64,000 nt of DNA from Macrosoma leucophasiata (taxonomy: Eukaryota > Arthropoda > Insecta > Lepidoptera > Hedylidae). The position numbers and the translations under genes are program-made. The stretch spans positions 5,615,001 through 5,679,000 of the forward strand of contig JAWQUS010000020.1 of assembly GCA_036365455.1 (NCBI GenBank), in the 5' to 3' direction. Of this stretch, positions 30,899 to 41,028 are shown in pieces. The notes beneath the pieces were generated by a model. It was not told the DNA's origin. It worked only from the letters and a program-made list of their open reading frames with translations, and did no database searches. Every line of letters begins with the position of its first letter. Within the stretch, counting starts at the first letter, position 1.

Positions 30899-31138
30899 CA
30901 TAGAGCAACACGGGCCACCGGCCGCGGCGGACTAGAGGGGAGTAGCCATAACGTTTATTACCGATGCAAAACAGTCTGTCATTTTTTGCGGGGGGAAATG
31001 CGTGCGACACACGCGCACACTACAAAAATCGTATATACATTTAAACATCTAGGCGACAGGTATAGGCCCATTTGGCCCTTGTACTTTAACAGAGGGGAAA
31101 GCCTGCATATGGCTACTCCCCTCCGGTGTTGCTCTATG
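30899..31138. mobile_element. hAT-like MITE with 8-bp target duplication TGACACGC
   Basis: 240 bp. The left end is CATAGAGCAACACGGGCCAC and the right end is CTCCGGTGTTGCTCTATG. TGACACGC occurs at 30891-30898 and again at 31139-31146. It is an internally shortened copy: relative to 49205 it has lost the outer part of the right TIR (GCCGCGG...GGCCCG). Interior: TACCGATGCAAAACAGTCTG, TTTTTTGCGGGGGGAAATGC. Confidence 0.88.
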
Positions 31139-31146
31139 TGACACGC

Positions 31147-31781
31147 AAAGTAAACTCCCACAGTCTTCAGGAAATTAACATCATTTTGTAAGTAACAAAC
31201 CTTTCGTCATCTTACTCATGCATGTGATTTTATGGTATCTATCACTTTTTCTCTGGCTCGCTGTGGCATGAAACCGTCCAATTAATTATTGTCATCTCAC
31301 AGCCAACAGGTAAGTCACAGACGTCCCGGTACCTATTGTAATGTTTTGTATGAAACTACCCTTAATTGCTTGGTTGTCATTACGATAGGATGAGGTATTT
31401 GTTAGCTAAACGGAGAAACAAGATTTGTTGGAGCTAAATAAGGATAAATCGTTTATTAAATTAAGTAAGTAATTGTCTATGAGTCTCTACTGCCACTTCT
31501 CTTGCTAGTTTATTGCTTACTTTAAATCTGTACTTCTATGTACTCATATAGAAGCATGCGTTCATGCTTAGAACTAAATCAGCGAACCATGCATGCTTCG
31601 CTAGTTAGTTCCAAGAATGAAAATCATGAAGATAGCTTGACCCCGGAACAAAAGTCCAAACTGGTAGGTATTTCAGGCTTTTAATGATTAAAACAAAGCA
31701 CGGAAACATCTAGGTTTTACATGTTTTATAAATTATGGTAAGCAATAATATATATAAATAATAAGTTATAATAAGAGTATA
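31147..31781. other. Spacer
   Basis: A palindromic stretch GAAGCATGCGTTCATGCTT...CATGCATGCTTC (31551-31600) is present. No gene. Confidence 0.5.
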
Positions 31782-31888
31782 TGAAGAGAATGATGAAGTT
31801 AGATGAGGCATGGGAGGTGTGTCAGGACTGGGATATCTGGCGCTCCACACTCTCTGCCTACCCCGTTAGAGACCTGGCGTGAAGATAC
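31782..31888 (+). repeat. RTE-type LINE 3' tail with reverse transcriptase C-terminus
   Basis: It decodes MKRMMKLDEAWEVCQDWDIW-RSTLSAYPVRDLA-stop, then GCGTGAAGATACAATC. The best-preserved end of this RTE family in the window: it gives the reading frame and the position of the stop inside CCTGGCGTGA. Confidence 0.78.
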
Positions 31889-32630
31889 AATCACATAAGT
31901 TATAATAACTTGTTTATAATTGAATATTACAATTCAGTTATACTCTGAAGTCAATTTATTACTGGTCTCTCTCTTCAGGTCAAACTTACCCAGCATATTA
32001 TAATATTTGAAATTGTTTACGTATTTTGTTATAAATATAATCAAGGAAACCTTCATTGCCTAACCTTATTTGGGTTATTCGTCAACTCGACACGGACGAC
32101 CGGACACACGTGTGTCCAGTTGGTTAAATTTCTTGTTTTACTAACACAGTTTTTGTAACTGTATACTCAAACTCAAACTCAAAAATTCATTTAATCACTT
32201 GGAAATAATAGAATTTGCTTGTGATAGGTCAAATTACAAAAATAAAATTAAAGCGAATAACAACTGATACGTTGATTAATATGTCAAAGTAAATAAATTA
32301 ATAATAGTCCAAAAATACTTAATAATAAAAATAGGTATCAACAGAATGTTCCATACTCTCTTTTACAAACGGCAAGATAAGACTAAACAAAAAAATATGG
32401 GACATTCTTTGTCCAATAATACAATAAACAAATGTTGTCTGTCAATAAAAATTTGCAGTTTCAATCATTTCCACTTTATTATTGTTATTGTTCTGTTTTA
32501 CGTTGCCATACTGAACGTAGATAACTGCCAATATCAACAACTCATGGTTCCACTTATCATGTATTGTATGAGAGTTACTGTTCTATATTATAATTACTTA
32601 TTATACACATAAAATGACTGTTAAACATTT
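31889..32630. other. Low-copy spacer
   Basis: Contains (ACTCAA)n at about 32164-32181. The 88-codon frame at 32346-32612 has no recognisable domain. Confidence 0.5.
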
Positions 32631-32920
32631 CATTTTTTTTTGTGTATTCGAAGTGGCAAACAAGCATGCAGTTCACATTGATGTTAAGTGATGACTGCAG
32701 CCTATCGACACCCACACAATGACCAGAGGTCAAAATGCAGATGCGTTACCACTCCTGAGGCTTAAGGTGTTATGCCTCTGTGCCGGAAATTACAGAGCCG
32801 TACATTACCACCTGACCGGAACACGATAGTGCTGAACACTACCATTTAGCGGCAAGTATATTAGGTAATGCGGTGGTGCCTACGCCCGCGAGCTCCATCA
32901 CTGGAGCTCTACCACCAGTA
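32631..32920 (-). repeat. PA element, full length
   Basis: T-run, TGTGTATTCGAAGTGGCAAA, all blocks, and the end GCGAGCTCCATCACTGGAGC-TCTACCACCAGTA. The 5' hairpin is intact. Confidence 0.92.
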
Positions 32921-33531
32921 ATAATATTAGATTTTTGTTTGTTTTTACATCCATTATTCTCTACTCCCACTTTGTCTTCATTACTTAAGTTCTCGAATTG
33001 TTATAATTTTCCTCGAGCCTGTTTTCATTTCACTTAATAAACTCCGTCTATCCATCAAACCGATGGATAATCTTAACTAAGACTAGTTTCAAACTTGTTC
33101 GAAACTTCATTACCACTTGTTATAAACAAATGTTCAAAATCTGTTGGAGATTGTTCTAACACAAACCACTTCATAATAGTTTGGCTGCTAAAATATTATG
33201 AAACGTGATACAGGTACGTGGAACCAAGTTTGAGCATTGCTCGGGAAATAAAAAGGTTAATAAATTAAGTATAAGCATACCGAGTACCAGAGACTTGTTA
33301 TGTTTTGGCATTTTGGTGACAGCCCAAACAAAACTCATAAACTAAAAAAAACCGGGATAAGTGCAATATTTTTTTCTACGTTACCTTTTATGTAAAAACT
33401 TCTCATAGGTATTCCTGTCTGTCATCTATAGGGAAACAACTCAGAATATACTTTTTTTTTTTAATTTGATGCATGTAACTTCTGAATCAAAGAAAGGTAA
33501 GTAGTGATTAATAAATAGTTAAAGGGTACAC
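32921..33531. other. Low-copy spacer
   Basis: No repeat or coding sequence recognised. Inverted motif CGTCTATCCATCAAACCGATGGATAATC near 33040. Confidence 0.5.
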
Positions 33532-33720
33532 ACAAATAATAAATAAAATACGCTTACACTCATAGTCCCACACTAGGTATAAACCTGTGGGGTAAGTACC
33601 GTTGTACACACACAACATGAACAAACACCCAGACCCGAAACAAATATTAATCCCGAAACGGAAATCGAACATGTGAGCCTCGGGGAAAAAGTCACACACC
33701 CTAGGACCAACTGGCTCGTC
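33532..33720 (-). repeat. SINE-A, diverged
   Basis: Tail side at left: ATACGCTTACACTCATAGTC-CCACACTAGGTATAAACC. Body: AACACCCAGACCCGAAACAA. Head at right: GACCAACTGGCTCGTC. The B-box region is changed (GAAATCGAACATGTGAGCCT). Confidence 0.75.
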
Positions 33721-34586
33721 AAGTAGAAAGAAGTTTTATAATCTTTAATAAAGTTCACTTTTGCATATTATTAGCCACACATCCGCGTTCTCCCATCTTC
33801 TTTTGCTATTGCTATTCGGGAATTAATTATAACTTCGTCCATCACCAAGTCGTATGCCATAATACCAATCCTCAATTGCTCTCAATGGACGAATTTCCGT
33901 CACAAGCAACGAGCCACTCAAACGAAATGTCATTACAGTTTCATTTGATATTAATTTGGCAGAGTGATTCGGGTAATTGGTAGTAGGGTGGGGTGACAGT
34001 GATAGCGAGTTAATTTTTATTCAACTTTAGTGAATGCAGCTTTTTTGACCTGATCGGATATTAGATCGCTTTAATCCTATCTGAGCAGGATAATACATCG
34101 CTTTAGTCCTATCTGATATTCCATTCTAAATATTTATTGGTGAAAGATATTTATCAATCCGAAGAGGTGTTTCTGAGATTACTAGTACCAAAACAAGAAG
34201 TACGGATATATCACATCGTTCGCATCAAAAGAAAACGAAATTAAAAGTGTTTGTACAAGTTTGCACAAATAATAGACATTCTTAGGATTAATGGATTTTT
34301 ATTATTTTTTTAAAAGTATCTTCATTTATTGTTATGAAAGAATACCTTCGGTTTGAAGAGTCAAGAGTGTGTTCATCGAATACTGGTTTGATTTAAAAAA
34401 AAATGCCTTAAATACCTCAGTAACTGAATCGTTAAAATTTAGTAGGATCATTTTGTTTTTAAGTTAACGTAATAAATCAGGTAAAGGCGTTCGGGCATGA
34501 CGACTACATTGCCCTCTAGTGGAAGAGAATTCTTCCGGTAGTGCAGTCAGTCAACCGAATAATAGCGGCCAAACCATTCCAACAGG
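33721..34586. other. Low-copy spacer
   Basis: No family match. AATTCTTCCGGTAGTGCAGTCAGTCAACCGAATAA (34528-34562) recurs near 49838-49867 as AATTCTTCCGCTAGTGCAGTCAGTCAACCGAACAA, in each case just upstream of a PA insertion. Confidence 0.55.
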
Positions 34587-34806
34587 GTTTTTTCTTAATT
34601 GAATCGAAGTGGCAAACAAGCATGCAGTTCACATTGATGTTAAGTGATGACTGCAGCCTATAGACATCCACACGAAGTCCAAGATCAAAATGCAGATGCG
34701 TTACCACTCCTGAGGCCTATGGTGTTATGCCTCAGTGCCGGAAATTACAGGGCCGCACATTACCACCTGATCGGAACACGATTGTGCAGAACACTTCCAT
34801 TTAGCG
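34587..34806 (-). repeat. PA element, partly 5'-truncated
   Basis: TTTTTTCTTAATTGAATCGA-AGTGGCAAACAAGCATGCAG to GAACACTTCCATTTAGCG. Lacks the 5' hairpin part. Confidence 0.87.
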
Positions 34807-35278
34807 TATGAAGTAGTAAATTTAATAACTCGATTTAGGCAGCAGCGTCCCGCGATAAAAAAAAATGACAATGTATATAAAATAATATTAGTAGAAAATT
34901 CAGCCCCGCTCACACTAAAGCCATACATCGTATCTTTTGATGTCGTCGCAGTCTTTTTTGTACCGACATTAATAGTTATGAAGCAATATTAGAGCCGCAT
35001 TTGATATTCATATATTCGAACATTATTCATCGTCGATTCGCTTTCTACGAAGAAACACTCATTGCTAATTATTTCTTATTAATTTGGCTTTCAAATTTTC
35101 TGGAGCGCTTTTCATCTTTCCATGGATCATGTCATTTAGATCATGCATACAGTAATATTTAATTGTAAATCGGTAATTTAATGTTATGTCTGTTGTCCCC
35201 TTTTACCTTTTTACCCTTTTATGTTAGTAAACATAAAGTAATTGAGGGTAAAAAAGGTACTCTGTATACTCAAACTTA
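34807..35278. other. Spacer
   Basis: Low-copy. An ACCTTTTTACCCTTTTATG / GAGGGTAAAAAAGGTA pair (35208-35260) is an imperfect inverted repeat. No gene. Confidence 0.5.
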
Positions 35279-35420
35279 CTTTTTTATGTCATGAAGGTGG
35301 CAAAGCGAGCAGTTCACGTGGATGTTAAGTGATGACTACAGCCTACAGATACCTACACAAAAACCAGAGTTCAAAATGCAGATATGTTGCCTCTTTGTGA
35401 TAGTTGTTACGGGGCCATAT
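35279..35420 (-). repeat. PA element, old, truncated
   Basis: TTTTTTATGTCATGAAGGTG-GCAAAGCGAGCAGTTCACGT...TGATGACTACAGCCTACAGA...GTTACGGGGCCATA. Has a deletion in the centre. Confidence 0.75.
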
Positions 35421-35441
35421 TATCTTAACTTGTTAGATACC

Positions 35442-35660
35442 TTTTTTATGTCATGAAGCGGCAAACAAGCTAGTTAATACAGTTAGGCAACTAAGTAGTA
35501 CAGTTTACATTGACGGTAAGTAATAGTTAATGAGGGCTATCAACAATCAACATCTACATGGAACAGAGATTTCAATGTAGACGTGTCACCTCTTCTGAAG
35601 CCTAAGATATTATGACTCTGTACCGGCAATCATAGGGGCCGTACAATTCCACCACATTTA
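35442..35660 (-). repeat. PA element, old, with internal insertion
   Basis: ACCTTTTTTATGTCATGAAG-CGGCAAACAAGC, then about 35 bp not in other copies, then CAGTTTACATTGACGGTAAG...TTCTGAAGCCTAAGATATTA...CATAGGGGCCGTACAATTCC. The most diverged copy; it lies next to the one before it in the same orientation. Confidence 0.7.
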
Positions 35661-35969
35661 ATGCACTCATATTTTTGCTTTAAATATATTTTAATCATAA
35701 AGATAGGTACAGTAGGTACTTACGTTAATATTCACGAAGCCAACAAGAAGCAAACAGTGTTCAGTAAACAATAGGATTACTAACTATCAGTTAAGACAAC
35801 ATAAATCGTTGTTTCTCGGCCCACTTAACGAATGAACTGAAAAACTTATCTCACTCTTAGGGTTCAGTACACTTATGAAGAAAACGCTTAACAAGAAGGT
35901 AACCAAAAGATTCAGACAGGTTTTGAACATGAAAATTAAAAGCAAGGTACAAGGTGTGACAAATTTGAA
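35661..35969. other. Spacer
   Basis: The 99-codon minus frame 35787-36086 crosses into the RTE tail and has no recognisable domain. Not called. Confidence 0.5.
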
Positions 35970-36040
35970 ATATGTATGTATGTATGTATCTTCACGCCAG
36001 ATCCCTAACGGGGTAGGCAGAGTGTAGAGATATCCCGGTC
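35970..36040 (-). repeat. RTE-type LINE 3' tail
   Basis: ATGTATGTATGTATGTATCT-TCACGCCAGATCCCTAACGG-GGTAGGCAGAGTGTAGAGAT. The (TATG)n tail is kept. Confidence 0.7.
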
Positions 36041-36211
36041 CCGGAAGTTTTGAAATATGATTTTTAGAATCTAAAAAAGAACTCACTATAAAAACTTATG
36101 TGAAATACTAATGTGCTCAGCTCCTTAAGAAATAATATGCTTCATAACTAAGCTATCCAGATTAAATTTGTTTCAGTTATTATTTGGATTGTTTTAAAAA
36201 ATACTAATTAT

Positions 36212-36338
36212 TAGGAATCGGCGTGCATGTATGAAGAGAATGATGAATGTAGAAGAAGCACGGGAGGTGTATCAGGACTCAGGATCAAGATATTTGGCGC
36301 TCCACTCTCTGATTCGGGGACTGGCGTGAAGATACATA
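36212..36338 (+). repeat. RTE-type LINE 3' tail
   Basis: AGGAATCGGCGTGCATGTAT-GAAGAGAATGATGAATGTAG-AAGAAGCACGGGAGG...GCGTGAAGATACATAG. It decodes MKRMMNVEEAREVYQD, then a short insertion and a deletion near CTCAGGATCAAGATATTTGG. Confidence 0.75.
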
Positions 36339-36380
36339 GGTACATAAATAAATACTAATTCAATTATATAACTATACTAA

Positions 36381-36650
36381 TTCCAGTGACGGAGATCGTG
36401 GGCGTAGACATAACCGCATTACCTAATATACTTGCCGCTATATGGTAGTGTTCAGCACTATCGTGTTCCGGTCAGGTGGTAATGTACGGCCCTGTAATTT
36501 CCGGCACAGAGGCATAACACCTTAGGCCTCAGGAGTGGTAACGCATCTGCATTTTGACCTTCTTTGTGTGGGTGTCTATAGGCTGCAGTCATCACTTAAC
36601 ATCAATGTGAACTGCATGCTTGTTTGCTACTTCAATTACATAAAAAAAAA
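36381..36650 (+). repeat. PA element, nearly full length
   Basis: It begins in the 5' hairpin (TCCAGTGACGGAGATC) and ends TGTTTGCTACTTCAATTACA-TAAAAAAAAAA. Lacks GTCTTTG-like duplication bases at TGACCTTCTTTGTG. Confidence 0.9.
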
Positions 36651-37041
36651 ACACTTTTCCGCACAACTGTTTACAGACCGCATATAAAGAGGCATATCGA
36701 TGGGGTTAGCTCCCCTAATGTTAGCATAAATAATCATGTCCAGATCTTATCAAGTGAAAATACGGCCACGGCCTGAAATAGTTCCTTTCACCCCCTCCCT
36801 CCACCCCCCAGTGGGAATTTTAATTAGGGAGGCTTCTTTCATACAAAAATGCACTTCGATTTTACGACCACTAAAAAGGCTTTGAAAAAGATTAATTGAA
36901 GAGTTTCCGAAGCGATTACGATGGAATGGGGACGTTATTAAATTAAGAACACTGTTTTTGTTTTAAGTTTTCTTTTTTAACGTAACGTCACGCTTGTATT
37001 TCCAGAAAGGAAAGGCAGAGATAAATGCAAGCATTCAAGTA
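36651..37041. other. Spacer
   Basis: A C-rich patch at 36790-36815 (TCACCCCCTCCCTCCACCCC). No gene. Confidence 0.5.
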
Positions 37042-37351
37042 AACTGAGACTTGGACACTGAGACTTGGTGCTGAGACTTGGACACTGAAAAAAGATGATC
37101 GACGCCGAATTGATGCTTTCGAGATGTGGTGCTGGAGGAAAATGCTCGGAATACATTGGACGGAGCATCGCACTAATGTATCGATCGTCAAATATCTCGG
37201 AATACCTATGAGACTCACCACCATATGCTTGCAAAGAAACATTTGATTTTTTGGTCACATTGCCAGAAAGAGAAGTGACAGCTTTGAAAAGACGCTGCTA
37301 ACTGGGAAAGCACCGAGCATTGAGGACACACGACGGAGGCAGAGGATCCAA
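37042..37351 (+). pseudogene. Relic of RTE-type endonuclease-reverse transcriptase ORF (C-terminal part)
   Basis: From 37073 the frame reads ETWTLKKDDRRRIDAFEMWC-WRKMLGIHWTEHRTNVSIVK, then RLTTICLQRNI, a stop TGA in place of a residue before FFGHIAR, and DSFEKTLLTGKAPS. The set ETW.L...DR.RIDAFEMWCWR.ML, TN.SI, RL...CL.R...FFGHI.R...LEK is the known C-terminal domain of lepidopteran RTE-like reverse transcriptases. Just upstream GAGACTTGG(A/T) is repeated three times (37043-37082), a small tandem expansion. 5' truncated, with one stop inside. No 3' UTR of the 24845-type follows. Confidence 0.82.
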
Positions 37352-37519
37352 GTAAACATGCGCCCATGTTTTGTCAATTACGTTTTGTCCTATGTAATAG
37401 GTAGATGGCAAACCTATTGGAATATCCGGATACATTATAAAACTCGGAAGGTGGCACTGGGAATCTTCCGAAAAATTGAGAAAATTTAATAACACTTATT
37501 CCACTATATTATAACTTGG

Positions 37520-37806
37520 CCACTACTATTACGCATCGAACCCAGGACGGGTTCGATTCCCGGGTCGGGTCTATCAGAGATAACGGTTAAAAATCCTTTA
37601 TCTCTGGTTCTATTGGGATTTTCCCATTTTCTGGAAGTTTCCCAGTACCCCGGAGTATGGTAATGTGCCCGAAGATGGCAACAGGTTCGCCACCTGTTAC
37701 ATGGGCCAAAACGTAACCGGCGAGTCGTGGGTGTTTGCATGTATGATTGAATGCATGCATTTACCTCTGCCTACCCCTTCGGGGATTACAGGCGTGAAGT
37801 TACGTT
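37520..37806 (+). repeat. SINE-B, full length
   Basis: Head ending in the B-box GGGTTCGATTCCC (37549-37561), then GGGTCGGGTCTATCAGAGAT-AACGG, TTATCTCTGGTTCTATTGGG, TTTCTGGAAGTTTCCCAGTA, GGTTCGCCACCTGTTACATG-GGCCAAAACGTAACCGGCGA, and the tail TACCCCTTCGGGGATTACAG-GCGTGAAGTTACGT. tRNA-derived by its B-box. The tail resembles that of the RTE copies (CCTACCCCGTTAGGGACCTGGCGTGAAGATAC). Confidence 0.82.
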
Positions 37807-38262
37807 ATTCCACTCGACTACTGAGGCAGTACTTTTAATTTCTATTTAAGTAACTAATCGGACATTTCTCTCAATAGGTTTAGGTAGGTAATATAAATAT
37901 AACTCACAACACAATTCAATACCATAACTCAATACAAGTTTTTAATAAGTACCTACATTTATTTTCTGTAGCGTCAATGGCTCATCGTTACCATCAGGAA
38001 AGGTTACTTTTTAAGCATTTATACTTCTAGGAAACAAAGTAAAATAAGCTGTCCTAAAAATAAACCATAACAATGCATTCAAATTATACAGAACAAATAA
38101 AGTTGGGAAATAAGGAATAATATTTCAGTGCGCGATCACATTTTTATAAGCTTTCTTAAAACAGCACAGAGTATAAGCGTCATAGAGAAAACAAAACAAA
38201 GTAAATATATTTGAAGAACGAAGTTAACGTAATACCAAAAAGTTACAATGTTTTTAAATATT
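37807..38262. other. AT-rich spacer
   Basis: No recognised feature. Confidence 0.5.
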
Positions 38263-38537
38263 TTACTGGTGGCACAGTTCTAGTGACTTAGCTCGCGGAC
38301 GTAGCACCACCGCATTACCTAATCTACTTGCCGCTTAGTGGAAATGTTCAGCGCTATCGTGGTCCGGTCAGGTGGTAAAGTACGGCTCACAATTTCCGAC
38401 ATAGAAGCATAACAACTTGAACAGAGAACAGAAATGGTAATGCATCTATCTACATTTAAATCTCTGGTTGGATTGGCTACATTATTACTTACCAACAATG
38501 TGAACTGTACACTTAGTTGCCACTTCATGACATAAAA
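38263..38537 (+). repeat. PA element, diverged full-length copy
   Basis: TACTGGTGGCACAGTTCTAG-TGACTTAGCTCGCGGACGTA to GTTGCCACTTCATGACATAA-AAAA. The 3' half is much changed (TAACAACTTGAACAGAGAAC). Confidence 0.82.
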
Positions 38538-38785
38538 AATACTAAAAAAGATAACAAACGTACAAAACAAAGTTTGAAAAAACTATTTTTTCAAACAATG
38601 CCAATTTAATGTTCTAGGATAAATTAAATTGTACTCTTACAACACTGAAATATTCACATGCACAAGAAATAACAGTTCAGACCATAACTATTTAAACATT
38701 TCTTGTGCAATTACATATGTGACTGCATTGTTAGCTTTATTAAATAAATCAAATAAATAGTCACTATAAAACGTCTATCAGCACG
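38538..38785. other. AT-rich spacer with an inverted pair
   Basis: ACATGCACAAGAAATAACAG (38655-38674) and AACATTTCTTGTGCAATTAC (38695-38714) contain an inverted CACAAGAAAT/ATTTCTTGTG. No gene. Confidence 0.5.
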
Positions 38786-39065
38786 TTAGTCTGTGCACTA
38801 ACACTATGAAAAACGCGCATGGTCTGTCCGACCCGTGCAAATGAGCCCGCCTGACGAATGCGCGACATTTGTTTGCCCTCGTTTGTTAACCCTCCGCGCG
38901 CATGAAATTACCACCATTACGGCTCGCGCGATCAAGCTTATTAAATTGGTCGTTTAGAGACCCGACGAGTTTTTCAGATAAGCGGAGCCCGGGTCGAATT
39001 GACGTATGTGGTCGCATTTTGGGTTATTTCCTCAGTGGTGGAAAGTGAAAAACAATGTAAGTAGG
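38786..39065. promoter_or_regulatory. Low-copy CpG-rich block, possible conserved non-coding element
   Basis: Unlike its AT-rich surroundings, this stretch is GC-balanced, low-copy and free of repeat motifs: TGAGCCCGCCTGACGAATGC, CCCTCCGCGCGCATGAAATT, ACGGCTCGCGCGATCAAGCT, GGTCGTTTAGAGACCCGACG. No open frame spans it. A regulatory role is inference from composition only; a decayed element is the alternative. Confidence 0.25.
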
Positions 39066-39512
39066 TACTGTTTTTTTTATACAAAGAAGGTGACAATCAA
39101 ACACGGCAGAATTCAGGGATGGTTAACGTGACCATTTTTATCGTCAATCAAAACGGGATATATTCAATATTAACCTTCAAAGAACTAGAGGGAAGAGATT
39201 GACTTTCGAACGCCAAGCTACACCTTCTTTATGTATTGTTTTAAGTATCTTAGGGATGGCTATTGTTTTATTTTTATTATTATAAAATTCAAATAGTTTG
39301 AAATTTTGGATTGATGATGTATTAACAGCAAATCTTCAGTCTTGATTCTTGCTGATATTACCAATAACGGGACATTTTCGCTACCCAAAAGTTTCACCGG
39401 GACACCGGGATGGGCTGCACGAAAACGGGACTGTCCCGTTTAAAAAGGGACGTATGGTCACATTAGGGATGGCAGATAATGTAAGACAAATGTCACCTTA
39501 GTCTGCCCGGGA
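39066..39512. other. Spacer with a GGGAC-rich repeat-like piece
   Basis: 39368-39468 has AACGGGACATTTTCGCTACC, CACCGGGACACCGGGATGGG, AAACGGGACTGTCCCGTTTA and AAAGGGACGTATGGTCACAT, with a palindrome CGGGACTGTCCCG. AGGGATGGC flanks it on both sides (39252-39260 and 39466-39474), suggesting an old insertion. Confidence 0.45.
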
Positions 39513-39804
39513 TATAGAGCAACACCGGAGGGGAGTAGCCATATGCAGGCTTTCCCCTCTATCAAAGTACAAGCCCAAATGGGCCTATACCTGTCGCCTA
39601 AATGTTTAAATGTGTGCGTAAAATTGTTTCTGTATTTTGTTAAAGTCAAGGTGTAGTTTCGTAGTAATAGACAATTTTTGTAGTGTGCGTGTGTGTCGTA
39701 CGGATTTCCCCCTGCAAAAAATTACATACTGTTTTGCATCGGTAATAAACACTATGGCTACTCCCCTCCAGTCCGCCGCGGCCGGTGGCCCGTGTTGCTC
39801 TATG
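39513..39804. mobile_element. hAT-like MITE with 8-bp target duplication GCCCGGGA
   Basis: 292 bp. The left end TATAGAGCAACACCGGAGGG has C-to-T at base 1. The right end is GCCGCGGCCGGTGGCCCGTG-TTGCTCTATG. GCCCGGGA at 39505-39512 is repeated at 39805-39812. Here the left TIR is shortened while the right is complete, the reverse of 30899-31138. Confidence 0.9.
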
Positions 39805-40300
39805 GCCCGGGACCATGGAAGCTGAAAAGCGACCGAATCGTCTAATTGATTTATGAAAAACATATTAGTTTAATATACACGAGATAAATTCTTAAAAGCA
39901 GTTTTATTGCAACATGTATGTAGATACTTATATCTTCCCACCGGGAAAACCCGAAGGCGACAGGCGTTACAAACTACGGAACATACTTAGCTTTCACGAC
40001 TAATAAAACTGTATAGTTCACGACAACAATACAAGAGTAAGTATAAAAACATTGTGTGCATCTCTCAAACTCTTAGGAAATTGCGTCATGCAGCTGGTGC
40101 CTGCCTCATAACTCCTTAACTGGAGTTTGCTTATAAAAACCGATCGTTTTTCTCCTGTGCCTGCAAATTGCTTGTTACCGAGATGGAGTTTACGTAAGCT
40201 CGCTTCGTTCAAAGATTAATTTGAAATTGAGATCGACTTGAGTGTTCTATGTCATTGTTTATGTTTTTTTAGCGCAGTTGGGCACTTTTTGTGATGGGCA
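39805..40300. other. Spacer
   Basis: Low-copy. TTAGTTTAATATACACGAGA (39865-39884) echoes TTAGTTTAATATACGCGAGA at 11876-11895. No gene. Confidence 0.5.
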
Positions 40301-40394
40301 AAAATTGTTAAACTCGCACCAGGACACGTGACTTGATCGAAAATTCGTAAGACACGAATTTTCGTTTAGGTCCTGATGCGAATTTAACAATTTT
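40301..40394. repeat. Nested inverted repeat (94 bp hairpin)
   Basis: The outer arms AAAATTGTTAAACTCGCACC-AGGAC (40301-40325) and its near complement ending 40394 pair 23 of 25. Inside, CGAAAATTCGT (40338-40348) and ACGAATTTTCG (40354-40364) pair perfectly around a 5-base loop. It could be a tiny MITE or a transcribed hairpin. No second copy in the window and no target duplication seen. Confidence 0.85.
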
Positions 40395-40741
40395 AGTAGA
40401 GGAGTAGACCGCCGGCGCGGCGTAGGAGAGGAAGTATCTCCCTCTCTACGTCTTTCGTTTAGACAGCGCAGGGCGCTATAAACTATTTTTTTAGGGATCA
40501 AATTCGCACGTATTAAACTAAAATAATTTTGCAACCATTCAATCATTGCTGGAGTTATGAGAATGTTTCAGAATAGCAAAAGAACTCTAAACCCCATTTA
40601 AACGATATAAACATGGCGTGATTTAATATAATCGTGTCATTGAATTGATTCAACTCAAACACTGCATGTCTAATCACAAAGCCTCTCGAACTGTACGAAA
40701 ACATGCATGTCCAAAGAGGTGGAGGCGGTACATATTTTGTG
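40395..40741. other. Spacer
   Basis: A GC-rich patch at 40405-40450 (GACCGCCGGCGCGGCGTAGG). No gene. Confidence 0.5.
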
Positions 40742-40962
40742 ATATACTTGCCGCTAAATGGTAGTGTTCAGCACTATCGTGTTCCGATCAGGTGGTAATG
40801 TACGGCCCTGTAATTTCCGGCACAGAGGCATAACACCTTAGGCCTCAGGAGTGGTCACACATCTGGATTTTGACCTCGGTCTTTGTGTGGGTGTCTATAG
40901 GCTGCAGTCATCACTTAACATCAATGTGAACTGTATGCTTGTTTGCCATAACATTAAAAAAA
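40742..40962 (+). repeat. PA element, partly 5'-truncated
   Basis: ATATACTTGCCGCTAAATGG to GTATGCTTGTTTGCCATAAC-ATTAAAAAAA. CACTTCC is lost before the tail. Confidence 0.9.
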
Positions 40963-40984
40963 GGATCAAACAAGGATCATCCTT

Positions 40985-41028
40985 ATACCTAGTGAGGGGC
41001 TGTGAGTGTTAGCGTATTTATTATAAAA
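40985..41028 (+). repeat. SINE-A tail fragment
   Basis: TACCTAGTGAGGGGCTGTGA-GTGTTAGCGTATTTATTAT is the last part of SINE-A. It lies 22 bp after a PA tail. Confidence 0.65.

Noticed and set aside
32346..32612. 88-codon frame with a hydrophobic stretch, as a small membrane protein
   Set aside because: AT-rich codons such as ATT, TTT and TAT explain the hydrophobicity; no splice or start context supports it.
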